From assembly GCA_007741555.1 (NCBI GenBank), contig CP036526.1, positions 2,108,001 to 2,172,000 on the forward strand: a stretch of DNA of 64,000 nt. The letters are read 5' to 3'. The translations under genes and the position numbers were made by a program. The notes beneath the pieces are model-generated. The model was given only the letters and a program-made list of their open reading frames with translations, was not told where the DNA came from and searched no databases. The DNA is from Stieleria marina. Its GTDB lineage: Bacteria > Planctomycetota > Planctomycetia > Pirellulales > Pirellulaceae. Positions 40,576-49,288 of this stretch are shown here, in pieces (the stretch's first letter is position 1; each line of letters begins with the position of its first letter).

Positions 40576-41979
40576 ATGAACTCCAACGCACTACGAATTG
40601 CAGCACTCACCATTGTCTGGTTGTTCACCAGTGTTTCTTCTGCCGAGGAAGCTTTGCGGCCGTGGGCGGGCAATGCGTGGTACTGGAGTTTCCACGACAA
40701 GCCCGTGCTGCTGCTTGGCGGCAGCGATGACGACAATCTGTTTCAGTGGCCCGAGGAAAAACTTCTACCGCAGCTTGACCGACTGGCAGACGCCGGCGGC
40801 AATGTCATTCGCAACACAATGAGCGACCGGAAGGACAAGGACTTCGAGCTGTATCCCTTCAAGCAAATTGACAACGGTAAGTACGATCTAAACCAATGGG
40901 ACGACGAGTATTGGGCTCGATTCCAACGGATGCTGAGCGAAACGGCCAAACGCAATATCTTTGTGCAAATCGAAATCTGGGATCGCTTCGACTATGTCGA
41001 CCAGAAAGGTCCCGATCGCTGGCAGATTCATCCATACAATCCACGCAACAATGTGAACTACACGTACGATGAATCTGGGTTTGCTCCGCGGTATCCCGAC
41101 CACCCAGGAGCCAACAAGCAGCCGTTCTTTTTCACGACTCCCAAGCAACGCAACAACGTGGTTGTACTGAAGCATCAGCAACGTTTTGTAAACAAACTGC
41201 TGGATCATTCGCTGAAGTTTGGTCACGTGCTGTATTGCATGGACAACGAAACTAATGGCCAAGAGGAATGGGGCCGCTACTGGGCTCAGTTTGTCAAACA
41301 ACGAGCGGCCAAAGAGAACAAGACAATCTTCGCCACCGAAATGTGGGACAACTGGAATCTCGCAGATGAAGAACACAAGCGAACCTTTGATCATCCCGAA
41401 CTGTATGACTTCGTCGATGTTTCGCAGAACAACCACAACAAAGGTCAGAAGCACTGGGACAATTTCCTGCATGTGCGGAAGTATCTAGCAGACCAGCCGC
41501 GTCCGATGAACACGACCAAGACGTACGGAGCGACCGGCAACAAATTCGGCCACAATGATCAGGATGCGATCGAACGGTTCTGGCGACACCTACTGGCCGG
41601 AGCGGCGTCCATTCGTTTTCATCGGCCGGATTCCGGTCTGGGCTTAAACGACAGAGCGGTCGCCTGCATCAAAGCGGCCCGCAAGTTAGAGTCCTTGATC
41701 CCGCTGTGGTCCGTCGAACCGGCTGACGATTTGCTTTCTCAGCGGGATGCCAACGAAGCGTATGTTGCGGCTAAAAGCGGGGGATCGTGTGCCGTGTATT
41801 TGCCCGCCGGCGGCGAAGTTGAATTGGACTTGGCGGCGACCAGAGGGCCGCTGACAGTTCATTGGATCAACATCAACACCGGCGAGTTTGGCGCGCGGAA
41901 GAAAGTCACCGGCGGCGGCCTTGTCAAACTTTCATCGCCCGGTACCGACAACTGGGTCGCCGCCATCGTTTCTCCTTGA
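40576..41979 (+). CDS. Secreted glycoside-hydrolase-like TIM barrel protein with C-terminal collagen-binding-like domain
   Basis: A 467-residue protein with a signal peptide ending VSSAEE. Residues about 25-380 form a (beta/alpha)8-barrel of the DUF4038/apiosidase-like type: PVLLLGGSDDDNLFQW at the start, YCMDNETNGQEEWGRYW holding an Asn-Glu pair at the acid/base position, and GAASIRFHRPDSGLGL. The last 80 residues resemble the putative collagen-binding domain (PF12904) that follows such barrels. It probably removes sugars from complex plant or algal polysaccharides. The next gene encodes a protein of similar build, so the pair may be co-transcribed. Confidence 0.75.
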   Translation: MNSNALRIAALTIVWLFTSVSSAEEALRPWAGNAWYWSFHDKPVLLLGGSDDDNLFQWPEEKLLPQLDRLADAGGNVIRNTMSDRKDKDFELYPFKQIDNGKYDLNQWDDEYWARFQRMLSETAKRNIFVQIEIWDRFDYVDQKGPDRWQIHPYNPRNNVNYTYDESGFAPRYPDHPGANKQPFFFTTPKQRNNVVVLKHQQRFVNKLLDHSLKFGHVLYCMDNETNGQEEWGRYWAQFVKQRAAKENKTIFATEMWDNWNLADEEHKRTFDHPELYDFVDVSQNNHNKGQKHWDNFLHVRKYLADQPRPMNTTKTYGATGNKFGHNDQDAIERFWRHLLAGAASIRFHRPDSGLGLNDRAVACIKAARKLESLIPLWSVEPADDLLSQRDANEAYVAAKSGGSCAVYLPAGGEVELDLAATRGPLTVHWININTGEFGARKKVTGGGLVKLSSPGTDNWVAAIVSP

Positions 41980-42072
41980 GCGTCCCTTCCCTTGCTGTGT
42001 GGAAGCTTGCGTTTGATTTTTTGCCCCGTTCGGCAACCGATTTCAGTTCATCCTCCATTTTCAGGTTTGGCT

Positions 42073-43525
42073 ATGACGATGCGAATCCTTCTTCTTTTTA
42101 GCCTGACACTCTTTGCTGCACCGATTGCGGTTTCGGCGGAAGGCGAAAGGGCTCCGATTTCGCTTCACCCCGAGAATCAGCATTACTTTCAGTGGCGTGG
42201 CAAGCCCACCATCCTGGTGACGTCGGGCGAACACTACGGCGCTTTGCTGAATTTGGACTTTGACTACGTTCAGTACTTCGATGAATTGAAAGCTCATGGC
42301 TTGAATCACACACGAGTTTTCGCGGGGACCTATCGAGAAAACGAAGGCGCGTTCGGAATTACCGAAAACGTTCTCGCTCCAAAGCCAGGACGCTACATCA
42401 GTCCGTGGGCCAGAAGCAGCGAGCCGGGGAAGGCACATGGCCGCAATCGATTTGATTTGATGAAATGGGATCCCGCGTGGTTCGAGCGAGTGAAAGACTT
42501 GTTGCGGCAAGCGAGCGACCGTGGCATTGTGGTAGAGCTCACGTTGTTTTGCCCCATGTATGACGATCAGACGTGGGACATCTGCCCGATGAACGCCGTC
42601 AATAATGTCCATGGCATCGGTGCCGTGCCACGAGAAGAAGCCTTTACACTGAAACACAACGATCTGCTGGCGATTCAGATCGCAACCACGCGAAAAATTG
42701 TGCAGGAACTCGAAGAGTTCGACAATCTGTACTACGAGGTTTGTAACGAACCTTATTTCGGTGGCGTCACGATGGCATGGCAGCATCGCATCGTCGACGC
42801 GATCGTGAACACGGAAAAAGACTTCGCTCAGCGTCATCTGATTTCAATGAACATCGCCAACGGTCGCAGCAAAGTGAAGGAGCCTCATCCGGCCGTGTCT
42901 ATCTTCAATTTCCACTACTGTGTACCGCCCGATACGGTTGCGATGAACTACGGGCTGAACAAGGTCATCGGAGAAAACGAAACCGGTTTTCGTGGCTCTG
43001 CCGATGTGCTGTATCGCACCGAAGCCTGGGGTTTCCTGCTCGCTGGCGGAGCGTTGTACAACAATCTTGATTACTCCTTCACCGCAAAACATCCAACCGG
43101 AACACTGCGAGACTACAAGTCGCCTGGGGGCGGCAGTGTCCAACTGAGACAGCAACTGGGGATTCTAAAACGCTTCCTAAGTGGCTTTGATTTCATCCGA
43201 ATGAAGCCGAATGGTTCTCTTGTGCGCGCTGTTGAGCCGAAACTGTCGACCTACACGCTTGCGCAAAAGGGCAAAGCGTACGCCATTTACTTTCACGTTC
43301 CACTTCCCAGCAAGCCCAAAGATTTGAAGTCGCTGTTAAGGCGAGACATACAAAACTTTGGCGACGATTGATCTACCTGCTGGCAAGTGGCGTGCAGAAT
43401 GGCTGGACACGAAAACCGGGGAGATCGTCAAACGCGAATCCTTTCAACACGAAGGTGGTAGCAGGCAAGTCAAATCGCCATACTTTTCCAACGACATCGC
43501 ACTTCGGCTGACACCACAAGCCTGA
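42073..43525 (+). pseudogene. Secreted clan-A-like glycoside hydrolase gene with a frameshift near the 3' end
   Basis: Starts at ATG 42073 with a signal peptide (ILLLFSLTLFAAPIAVSAE). The barrel shows YYEVCNEPYFGG (acid/base Glu after Asn) and VIGENETGF (probable nucleophile Glu), as in GH5-like clan A enzymes. The open frame stops at 43371. From 43361 a different frame continues with ATIDLPAGKWRAEWLDTKTG and ends at 43525, the expected C-terminal collagen-binding-like domain. A one-base change near 43330-43360, by the AAAACTTTGG run, has therefore broken the gene or is a sequencing error. The catalytic domain itself is whole. Confidence 0.7.
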
Positions 43526-43581
43526 CAGCGGTGCGTTGACAGACACACTCCATATCGATGTCCTGCTCTCCGAGTCATACG

Positions 43582-44574
43582 ATGCCTGTTTTCCAAGGGA
43601 TACTCCTTCTGCTGACTGCTGCCGCCATTTTTGTGCCCGCCGTATGCACTGCCGATGAGCCAACGGCTATCGCCAGTGACCGATTCAGGCAGGCCCGTGA
43701 CCATACGTTCCAATCATTCGATGCTCAGTCAGAACGAAACTGGCGGGGGACTTACTTTTTTCTGCAGCTTGCCGATACGCAATACGGAATGCTCACTGGA
43801 AACATGGGCTCTGAAAAAGAAGCGGCCCTTTCGCAACAGGCGGTTGAACACATCAATCGCCTCCGACCACGATACGTCATCGTATGCGGTGATCTAACGA
43901 ACGCGACACCGAAACACGCTCGCTACGACGCGCAAGTCTCTCAGTACAAACAAGACTTTTCGGCGATAGACGAAGACATCCCTCTGGTTTGTGTTTGCGG
44001 AAATCACGACATCGGTAACCGACCGACACCAGATTCGATCACGATTTACAATCAGAATTTTGGCGACGACTATTTCTCATTTTGGGTTGGTGGCGCCTTC
44101 AACATTGTGTTGAATTCGAGCGTCCTGAAGGATCCGTCGGGAGCCCCCAACGTCCTGACTGCACAGCACGAGTGGCTGGACCTGCAGCTGGCTGCTGCGA
44201 GGAAAGCCGAGGCGAAGCACATCTTTGTCTTTCAACATCATCCGCTGTTCTTGAATCAGCCGGACGAAGCCGATCAGTACTTCAATATTCCGCTTGTCCG
44301 CCGCACTCCGCTAGTAAAGAAGTTGCAGATGGAAGACGTGCGTGCTGTTTTTGCGGGACATTATCATCGCAACTCCCACGGTCAAGCAGGAACGCTGGAG
44401 ATGATCACGACCGGACCCGTGGGCAAGCCGCTTGGAAACGATGCTTCGGGGTTTCGGATTGTGACGGTGCATGAAGATCACATTCGGCATCAATACTATG
44501 GATTGGATGACGTCCCACAGTCCGTCGACTTGCAGCCCATTCCTCAAGTCACCCAGCCAACTGCTAACGATTGA
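43582..44574 (+). CDS. Secreted metallophosphoesterase (calcineurin-like)
   Basis: A 330-residue protein. The start at 43582 is preferred to 43558 because a signal peptide (GILLLLTAAAIFVPAVCTA) follows directly. The metal-binding motifs appear in order: LQLADTQYG, VCGDLTNA, VCGNHDIG, FQHHPL and FAGHYHRN. The pattern resembles CSTP1-like phosphatases, acting on phosphoproteins or phosphoesters at a dinuclear centre. It lies just after the glycosidase pair on the same strand. Substrate unknown. Confidence 0.85.
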   Translation: MPVFQGILLLLTAAAIFVPAVCTADEPTAIASDRFRQARDHTFQSFDAQSERNWRGTYFFLQLADTQYGMLTGNMGSEKEAALSQQAVEHINRLRPRYVIVCGDLTNATPKHARYDAQVSQYKQDFSAIDEDIPLVCVCGNHDIGNRPTPDSITIYNQNFGDDYFSFWVGGAFNIVLNSSVLKDPSGAPNVLTAQHEWLDLQLAAARKAEAKHIFVFQHHPLFLNQPDEADQYFNIPLVRRTPLVKKLQMEDVRAVFAGHYHRNSHGQAGTLEMITTGPVGKPLGNDASGFRIVTVHEDHIRHQYYGLDDVPQSVDLQPIPQVTQPTAND

Positions 44575-44656
44575 GATTCTTGGCTGTCAATGTGCCGCCG
44601 CGCATCGTTTTCGTGATTCAACCCGCGGGAGTTTGAATTTCGTCACCGAGTCAACA

Positions 44657-46804
44657 CTACTGCGGTTGCAGTAAAAGCTGCACGCCGTCGACGACCACGA
44701 AGCCATCCGTGTTTCGATTCGATACGGTCACCATCAGGCAATCGTTGACACGAAACTTGCCCAGTGACGAACCGACCGCCGTGGCTTTGCGTTGGTTGAC
44801 CGTCAGCTCTTTCGCCTCGTCGCCCACCGAAACCGTCACCGGAGTCGTAGTGGATCGGTTGGAAGACGCAACATACAGCAGGTTGACTTCGTAGGTGCCA
44901 GGTTGCGGGACACTGATTTTGAAGGTCGCCGTTTTCTCGCCCTTTCCAGTGTTGCCATCATGAAGGTAGGCCGGGCCAAAGACAGGAGACAGCGTGCCGG
45001 CCGTCCATGCTCCGGCAGTTTGTGCATCCTTGTCATCGGTCACTAGGCCGGTAAGCATTTTGGCAGGTTTGTGCACGGGCGTTTGATCCCATGTCAGTCG
45101 CTGGGCGTCGCGTGCCAGTTTGGCCCTTAACGCTGGATAGTCCACTTTCTGCACAGCGATCTTTTCGGTAATCGCCATTGCTGCAGCCGTACCGGCACTT
45201 TGGCCCAAAATCATGAACACCGGTTCCATCCGAATCGATCCATATGCAACGTGCGACGACGAAAGACAAACCGGCACCAATAGGTTGTCGCATTCACTTT
45301 CTCGTGGAACGATCGCGCGGTACGAAACGGGATACGGCTTCGCGAAGCCATGCCCAAAACCGCCTTCTTTTCGCACTGTCTGGACTCCGTTTTCTTCGAT
45401 GACGACGCGCTGACAAAAGTGAGAATCCATTGGGTACGACGCCAGACCCACGGAATCGGTAACGACCCGCCGTGATTCGCAGTCCGCCTGGGTGACGACA
45501 TAGTCAGACACCATGCGTCGGCCTTCCCGTACATACAATTGATGCGGCCAGAATCCCGTTTCCTTAAACTCCTGCGGGTCGAGTCCCCAGGCACGCACTC
45601 GTGTCCGCAGTTCATCCGGGACGCGAGGATCGTTTGCCAGGAAGTACATCAATCCTTGCTGGTAGTTGACGTGGTCCTGGAAAATGCGTTCACGCAGTTC
45701 GTACAATTCGCGCGGCGGCATCGGAAGTCCGCGGCGTGGTGGAGATGTTTTTGCAAACGAACCTGGCAGGTAGGTGCCGTCGGGCCAGCGATAATTGCCG
45801 CCGACATAGTCCGACGAGAAACTACCGGCGTTGTTGCTGTCGCCTCTTCGCATCTGCACAGGCCCATCGGTCAACGCAGCCGTTGTGTAGTCCAAACGCC
45901 ACTCGACGCGTTCATCGAAATTCAGAAAATGGGCCAACAAGGCGTAGCGTTCCGCGTCGTAGCCACGAGGTTTCGGGAATGCGATTCTGTCGTCGCCGCG
46001 TGAAAGTTGAATTCGGAAATTGTAAGCCTGCACTTTGAAGTCGCCGTCGCCCCGTTTTCCAGCAGTCTCAGAGGCGATTTCGGGCAACAGCCCTGATGCC
46101 GGATCATCAGGAATCACAAAGGGGCTCAGCGGAAGTCGGCAAAACTGGTAAACGTTTTTCCACGACACTGTCTGCCATTGCCCGCCCAAAGATTCGTCAT
46201 AAGCTGACGCGGGTTCTCGGCCCACGCGGTAGGAAACACTCGCTGCGGCCAGCAGATCGCCTTCATACGTACTGTCAATAAACATGGCCGCACGCACGGT
46301 CTCGCCGGTTTCCATCGTGGCGGACACCAGCCGGTTCTGCTGCATTTCCACTGACTGCAATGCGCGTTTCAGAAGTACCTTGACCCCCGCTTCATCCAGC
46401 ATTTTTCGGAACAGAGTTTCCGCCGCCGACGGACGATAGTCGCGAGCTTTGCCGATGCGGTTGTAGAATTCCAAGGCCAACCCGCCGATCGAATCTTTCC
46501 TGCCCAGATCCGTGGCCGTCAATCCGCCGGACGTCATTCCTCCAACGTGGCGGTTAAATGAAAACAGAACCGTGGCCTTGCCTTCCCGCGCGGCCTGAAT
46601 GGCAGCCGTCACTCCCGCCGGAGTCCCACCGTACACGGCAACATCGCACTCGATCAATTTGGACTGCCCCGGCTCCCTCTGTTCGTAGTAGCGCGGCTCG
46701 CTAGCACTGGTCTTGTTGTGGAAACTGGACGGCTGCACAGCTGCGCTCGCAACAAAAGCGATCAGCCAGACAGCGTGCTTGGGGATATGTATTTGATGGA
46801 GCAT
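44657..46804 (-). CDS. Secreted FAD-dependent oxidoreductase with C-terminal xanthan-lyase/golvesin-like domain
   Basis: About 715 residues. The ATG at 46804 is preferred to the far-upstream ATG at 47089 because a signal-peptide-like segment (AVWLIAFVASAAVQP) follows and the extra part is low-complexity. The FAD_oxidored (PF12831) domain begins with CDVAVYGGTPAGVTAAIQAAREG and has HVGGMTSGGLTATDLG. The last 130 residues form a golvesin/xanthan-lyase beta domain (FKISVPQPGTYEVNLLY, VVVDGVQL). Such proteins are frequent beside glycan-degradation genes and may oxidise sugar products. The 12-bp tandem repeats at 46858-46910 lie just upstream. Confidence 0.8.
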   Translation of the reverse strand: MLHQIHIPKHAVWLIAFVASAAVQPSSFHNKTSASEPRYYEQREPGQSKLIECDVAVYGGTPAGVTAAIQAAREGKATVLFSFNRHVGGMTSGGLTATDLGRKDSIGGLALEFYNRIGKARDYRPSAAETLFRKMLDEAGVKVLLKRALQSVEMQQNRLVSATMETGETVRAAMFIDSTYEGDLLAAASVSYRVGREPASAYDESLGGQWQTVSWKNVYQFCRLPLSPFVIPDDPASGLLPEIASETAGKRGDGDFKVQAYNFRIQLSRGDDRIAFPKPRGYDAERYALLAHFLNFDERVEWRLDYTTAALTDGPVQMRRGDSNNAGSFSSDYVGGNYRWPDGTYLPGSFAKTSPPRRGLPMPPRELYELRERIFQDHVNYQQGLMYFLANDPRVPDELRTRVRAWGLDPQEFKETGFWPHQLYVREGRRMVSDYVVTQADCESRRVVTDSVGLASYPMDSHFCQRVVIEENGVQTVRKEGGFGHGFAKPYPVSYRAIVPRESECDNLLVPVCLSSSHVAYGSIRMEPVFMILGQSAGTAAAMAITEKIAVQKVDYPALRAKLARDAQRLTWDQTPVHKPAKMLTGLVTDDKDAQTAGAWTAGTLSPVFGPAYLHDGNTGKGEKTATFKISVPQPGTYEVNLLYVASSNRSTTTPVTVSVGDEAKELTVNQRKATAVGSSLGKFRVNDCLMVTVSNRNTDGFVVVDGVQLLLQPQ

Positions 46805-46857
46805 GGATTGAGTGTCTGTAGCCTTGGGCACTTGGTCGCGACGACTGTTCAGTCGAC

Positions 46858-46910
46858 GGGCCGACGAAAGGGGCCGACGAAGGGGCCGACGAAGAGGCCG
46901 ACGAAGAGGC
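46858..46910. repeat. 12-bp tandem repeat, about four copies
   Basis: The unit GGCCGACGAAGG/GA recurs four times with few changes, upstream of the FAD oxidoreductase start. It is inside the alternative N-terminal frame of that gene, where it would encode a PLRR repeat. Copy number may vary between strains. Confidence 0.7.
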
Positions 46911-47106
46911 GAGCATGGTTCGTGTGATTGTAACGACATCGGGGGCATTGCCTGCCATTCGCTGTGCCCAATCGATCGTTCCCGCGCTGACCGACCTGCC
47001 GATACGGGAAATAGGTTCCCAGAGTCCTGTCGGCACATGCTAAATTGATTCGCCGGGGGGGATCCCTTGAACCAATCAATGTGCTTCAAAAGTCGGAAAA
47101 CAACTC

Positions 47107-47997
47107 ATGATATTTGGTCGCTTTCAGTGGCAGTCGCTTGCTGCACATCTTCTGCTTGGCGGGTTCGTTTTTGCAATCGCGGGATTACCGCTCAGCGCTC
47201 AGGCCGAGCATGATGGAGAACTCCAAATTCTGTTGCTCGGCGATAGCACCACGGAAGGCAGCGTGCCGCGGCGATTGAAGCCCGAGGGGCCTCATCTAGA
47301 GCAAGTGCTGGAGCACCTATTGGCAGCCGAAGACGATTTGCCTGCGTGCCAAGTCATCAATTCGAGCCAAGGTGGCGAAACGATCCGCCGACTATTGGAT
47401 TCCGGACGCTACGAACGCAACGGAGCAGAATTGCCAGGGCTGGACTACATTTTCATTCGCTACGGGATCAACGATCGAGCGAAGATTGAAAATTTCGTCG
47501 AGAATTTCCCCAAGCACTTTGCTGAACTGTGCGAACGATTGCGCAAGGATCATCCCAGCGCTGAACTGATCCCGATGACCGTGATCCCGTTCTCTAGTGA
47601 AGCCGCCAGCGAAGAGATTAACAACCTGATTCGCCAAGCCGCAGCTGAGAGACACTTGGAGGTCTTTGACATTTACCCTCGCTACGCCCAAGAGTTGAGC
47701 AAAGGCCCCAATATGCTCAATTACCGTCGCTACGCCTTGGACAAAATCCCTGCCAAGTATCGCGAGTTGGTCCAGCCGTTTGTGCACGGCGCGAAGGTGG
47801 AAGTAATGGGCAACGAACTGGATGCCATTCTGGGCGGATTGCCGGGCTGGTATTCGGATCGGCACCCCAACTTGGCGGGATACAATGTGATCGCCGACGC
47901 AACGGCCAAGTACCTTGCCAAACGTCTGCGCGAAAAACAAACGGAGCGCGCCAGCACAACTCAATCAAGTCCAGTCGAACTCAGCCCAACAAAGTAA
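47107..47997 (+). CDS. Secreted SGNH/GDSL-type esterase
   Basis: A 296-residue protein with a signal peptide ending AQA. The SGNH hydrolase blocks are visible: GDSTTEG (residues 45-51, nucleophilic Ser), SSQGGET (block II Gly), RYGIND (block III Asn) and SDRHPN (block V Asp and His). Such enzymes deacetylate polysaccharides or hydrolyse lipid esters. Given the surrounding genes, carbohydrate de-esterification is the more likely role. Confidence 0.85.
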   Translation: MIFGRFQWQSLAAHLLLGGFVFAIAGLPLSAQAEHDGELQILLLGDSTTEGSVPRRLKPEGPHLEQVLEHLLAAEDDLPACQVINSSQGGETIRRLLDSGRYERNGAELPGLDYIFIRYGINDRAKIENFVENFPKHFAELCERLRKDHPSAELIPMTVIPFSSEAASEEINNLIRQAAAERHLEVFDIYPRYAQELSKGPNMLNYRRYALDKIPAKYRELVQPFVHGAKVEVMGNELDAILGGLPGWYSDRHPNLAGYNVIADATAKYLAKRLREKQTERASTTQSSPVELSPTK

Positions 47998-48040
47998 GGC
48001 TCAGCATCATCAATGCTCGCTCGGCAGTGATGCTCACCAT

Positions 48041-49123
48041 CTATTCTTTTACAACATCCGCCAGATAGACGGCCGTAATCGTTCGGCCGTCTTTGCTTTC
48101 GTGGCTGGAATACCAAGACACCAGACCGTGTTTGGAGTCGATTTGGACGAATCCGGGATACGAATTGTCGCCACCGCTGGGAAGTTCTGCGATCGACTTC
48201 AAGTCATTGTCGACCAACCAGTAGAGCGCCATCTTTGGCCCCGCATCCGTGTTGCGACGTCCGCCAACCAGCAGTTGGTCTCCCCACTTCGCCAACAACG
48301 GCCCTCCCACAAAAAGCGGCAATTGCCCTCGCTTCCACGTCACGTATGGCGGCCGGGACCGCGCCAACTGTGACGTCGCCCCTTTCTCGCGACTCAGTGC
48401 CAGAATGGTTTTGTCCGAGAGCATCTGAAACGCCGTCTCGTTTCCCTTTTGCGTCTGGAAGAGCGACCGGAATCGCCAATTGAGTCCATCATTGCTCGCT
48501 AACAGAGCACCTTCCAAAATCGACGCGCCTCCCGCGCCAGATTCGGCTTCGGAGTATCCACTCTTACGTCTCGCACAAAGGTAAGCCGTGTCTCCATCCG
48601 TCACGGCCCGCCAAATGTAATGACCGTAGGTGCCTTCAAGTTGTTGCGGACCGTTCCACGTCTTGCCGTCGTCAGTCCATACGGCAAAGCCGAGGTGTTT
48701 GTTAACGTCATATTTGTCGCGAGCCAGCTTGCCGTCCCCGCTGTACCAAGTGCCGGTGTAGATGAAGAGTTTTCCCTTAAAGGACAAGAAATGTGGATCG
48801 CGGGTGTCACGCAGGGGAACGGAAAATCGATGCGCAGTTTGCCAGGTCTTTGCATCATTGCTGCTAAGCACAACGATCGATGAGGTTGACGACACCATGT
48901 GCCCGTCCGGGCAACTTCGGAACGTGAGCCAGTATTTTCCCTGCCAGCGGATCAGATCCGTAAATGCGTTGTGTTCACCATTGTGAAACACTTGTCGCAC
49001 ATTTTCCACTCGCACGGTAGGCAAATCATCGTCAGCAACAGCGGATGGCGGACAATCTGCAAGCCAAATGATGGCGATCGAAACAAGTGCAACGATCGGA
49101 CGTCGCTGTCGAGGAAAACGCAT
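48041..49123 (-). CDS. Secreted sialidase-like (BNR) beta-propeller protein
   Basis: A 360-residue protein with an N-terminal signal peptide. Repeats of the sialidase/BNR type (SSNDAKTWQT, TDDGKTWNGP, SNDGLNWRF: S-x-D-x-G/A-x-x-W) mark the six-bladed propeller of the exo-alpha-sialidase-like superfamily. The arginines LTFRS and SREKGA could form part of a carboxylate-binding triad, but the complete triad and tyrosine nucleophile were not verified. It may be a glycosidase acting on uronic or sialic acids, or a binding protein. Confidence 0.65.
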   Translation of the reverse strand: MRFPRQRRPIVALVSIAIIWLADCPPSAVADDDLPTVRVENVRQVFHNGEHNAFTDLIRWQGKYWLTFRSCPDGHMVSSTSSIVVLSSNDAKTWQTAHRFSVPLRDTRDPHFLSFKGKLFIYTGTWYSGDGKLARDKYDVNKHLGFAVWTDDGKTWNGPQQLEGTYGHYIWRAVTDGDTAYLCARRKSGYSEAESGAGGASILEGALLASNDGLNWRFRSLFQTQKGNETAFQMLSDKTILALSREKGATSQLARSRPPYVTWKRGQLPLFVGGPLLAKWGDQLLVGGRRNTDAGPKMALYWLVDNDLKSIAELPSGGDNSYPGFVQIDSKHGLVSWYSSHESKDGRTITAVYLADVVKE

Positions 49124-49288
49124 GGATCAGTGACTCAGGTTAGGCGGCGGGAGGTCGTTTGGTTGCGGCGAGCTCCATTGTCTGGCAATGCAGTCTCAGT
49201 CGATGAAAAAGAATTCAGTTGGCCACGAAAACCCAGGCCAACGGATGCTTTCAGATCATCTTCAACCAGCAATGATGCAACGGAAAGC

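Noticed and set aside
46805-47089. N-terminal extension of the FAD oxidoreductase
   Set aside because: It is low-complexity, made partly of the 12-bp tandem repeat, and would bury the probable signal peptide.
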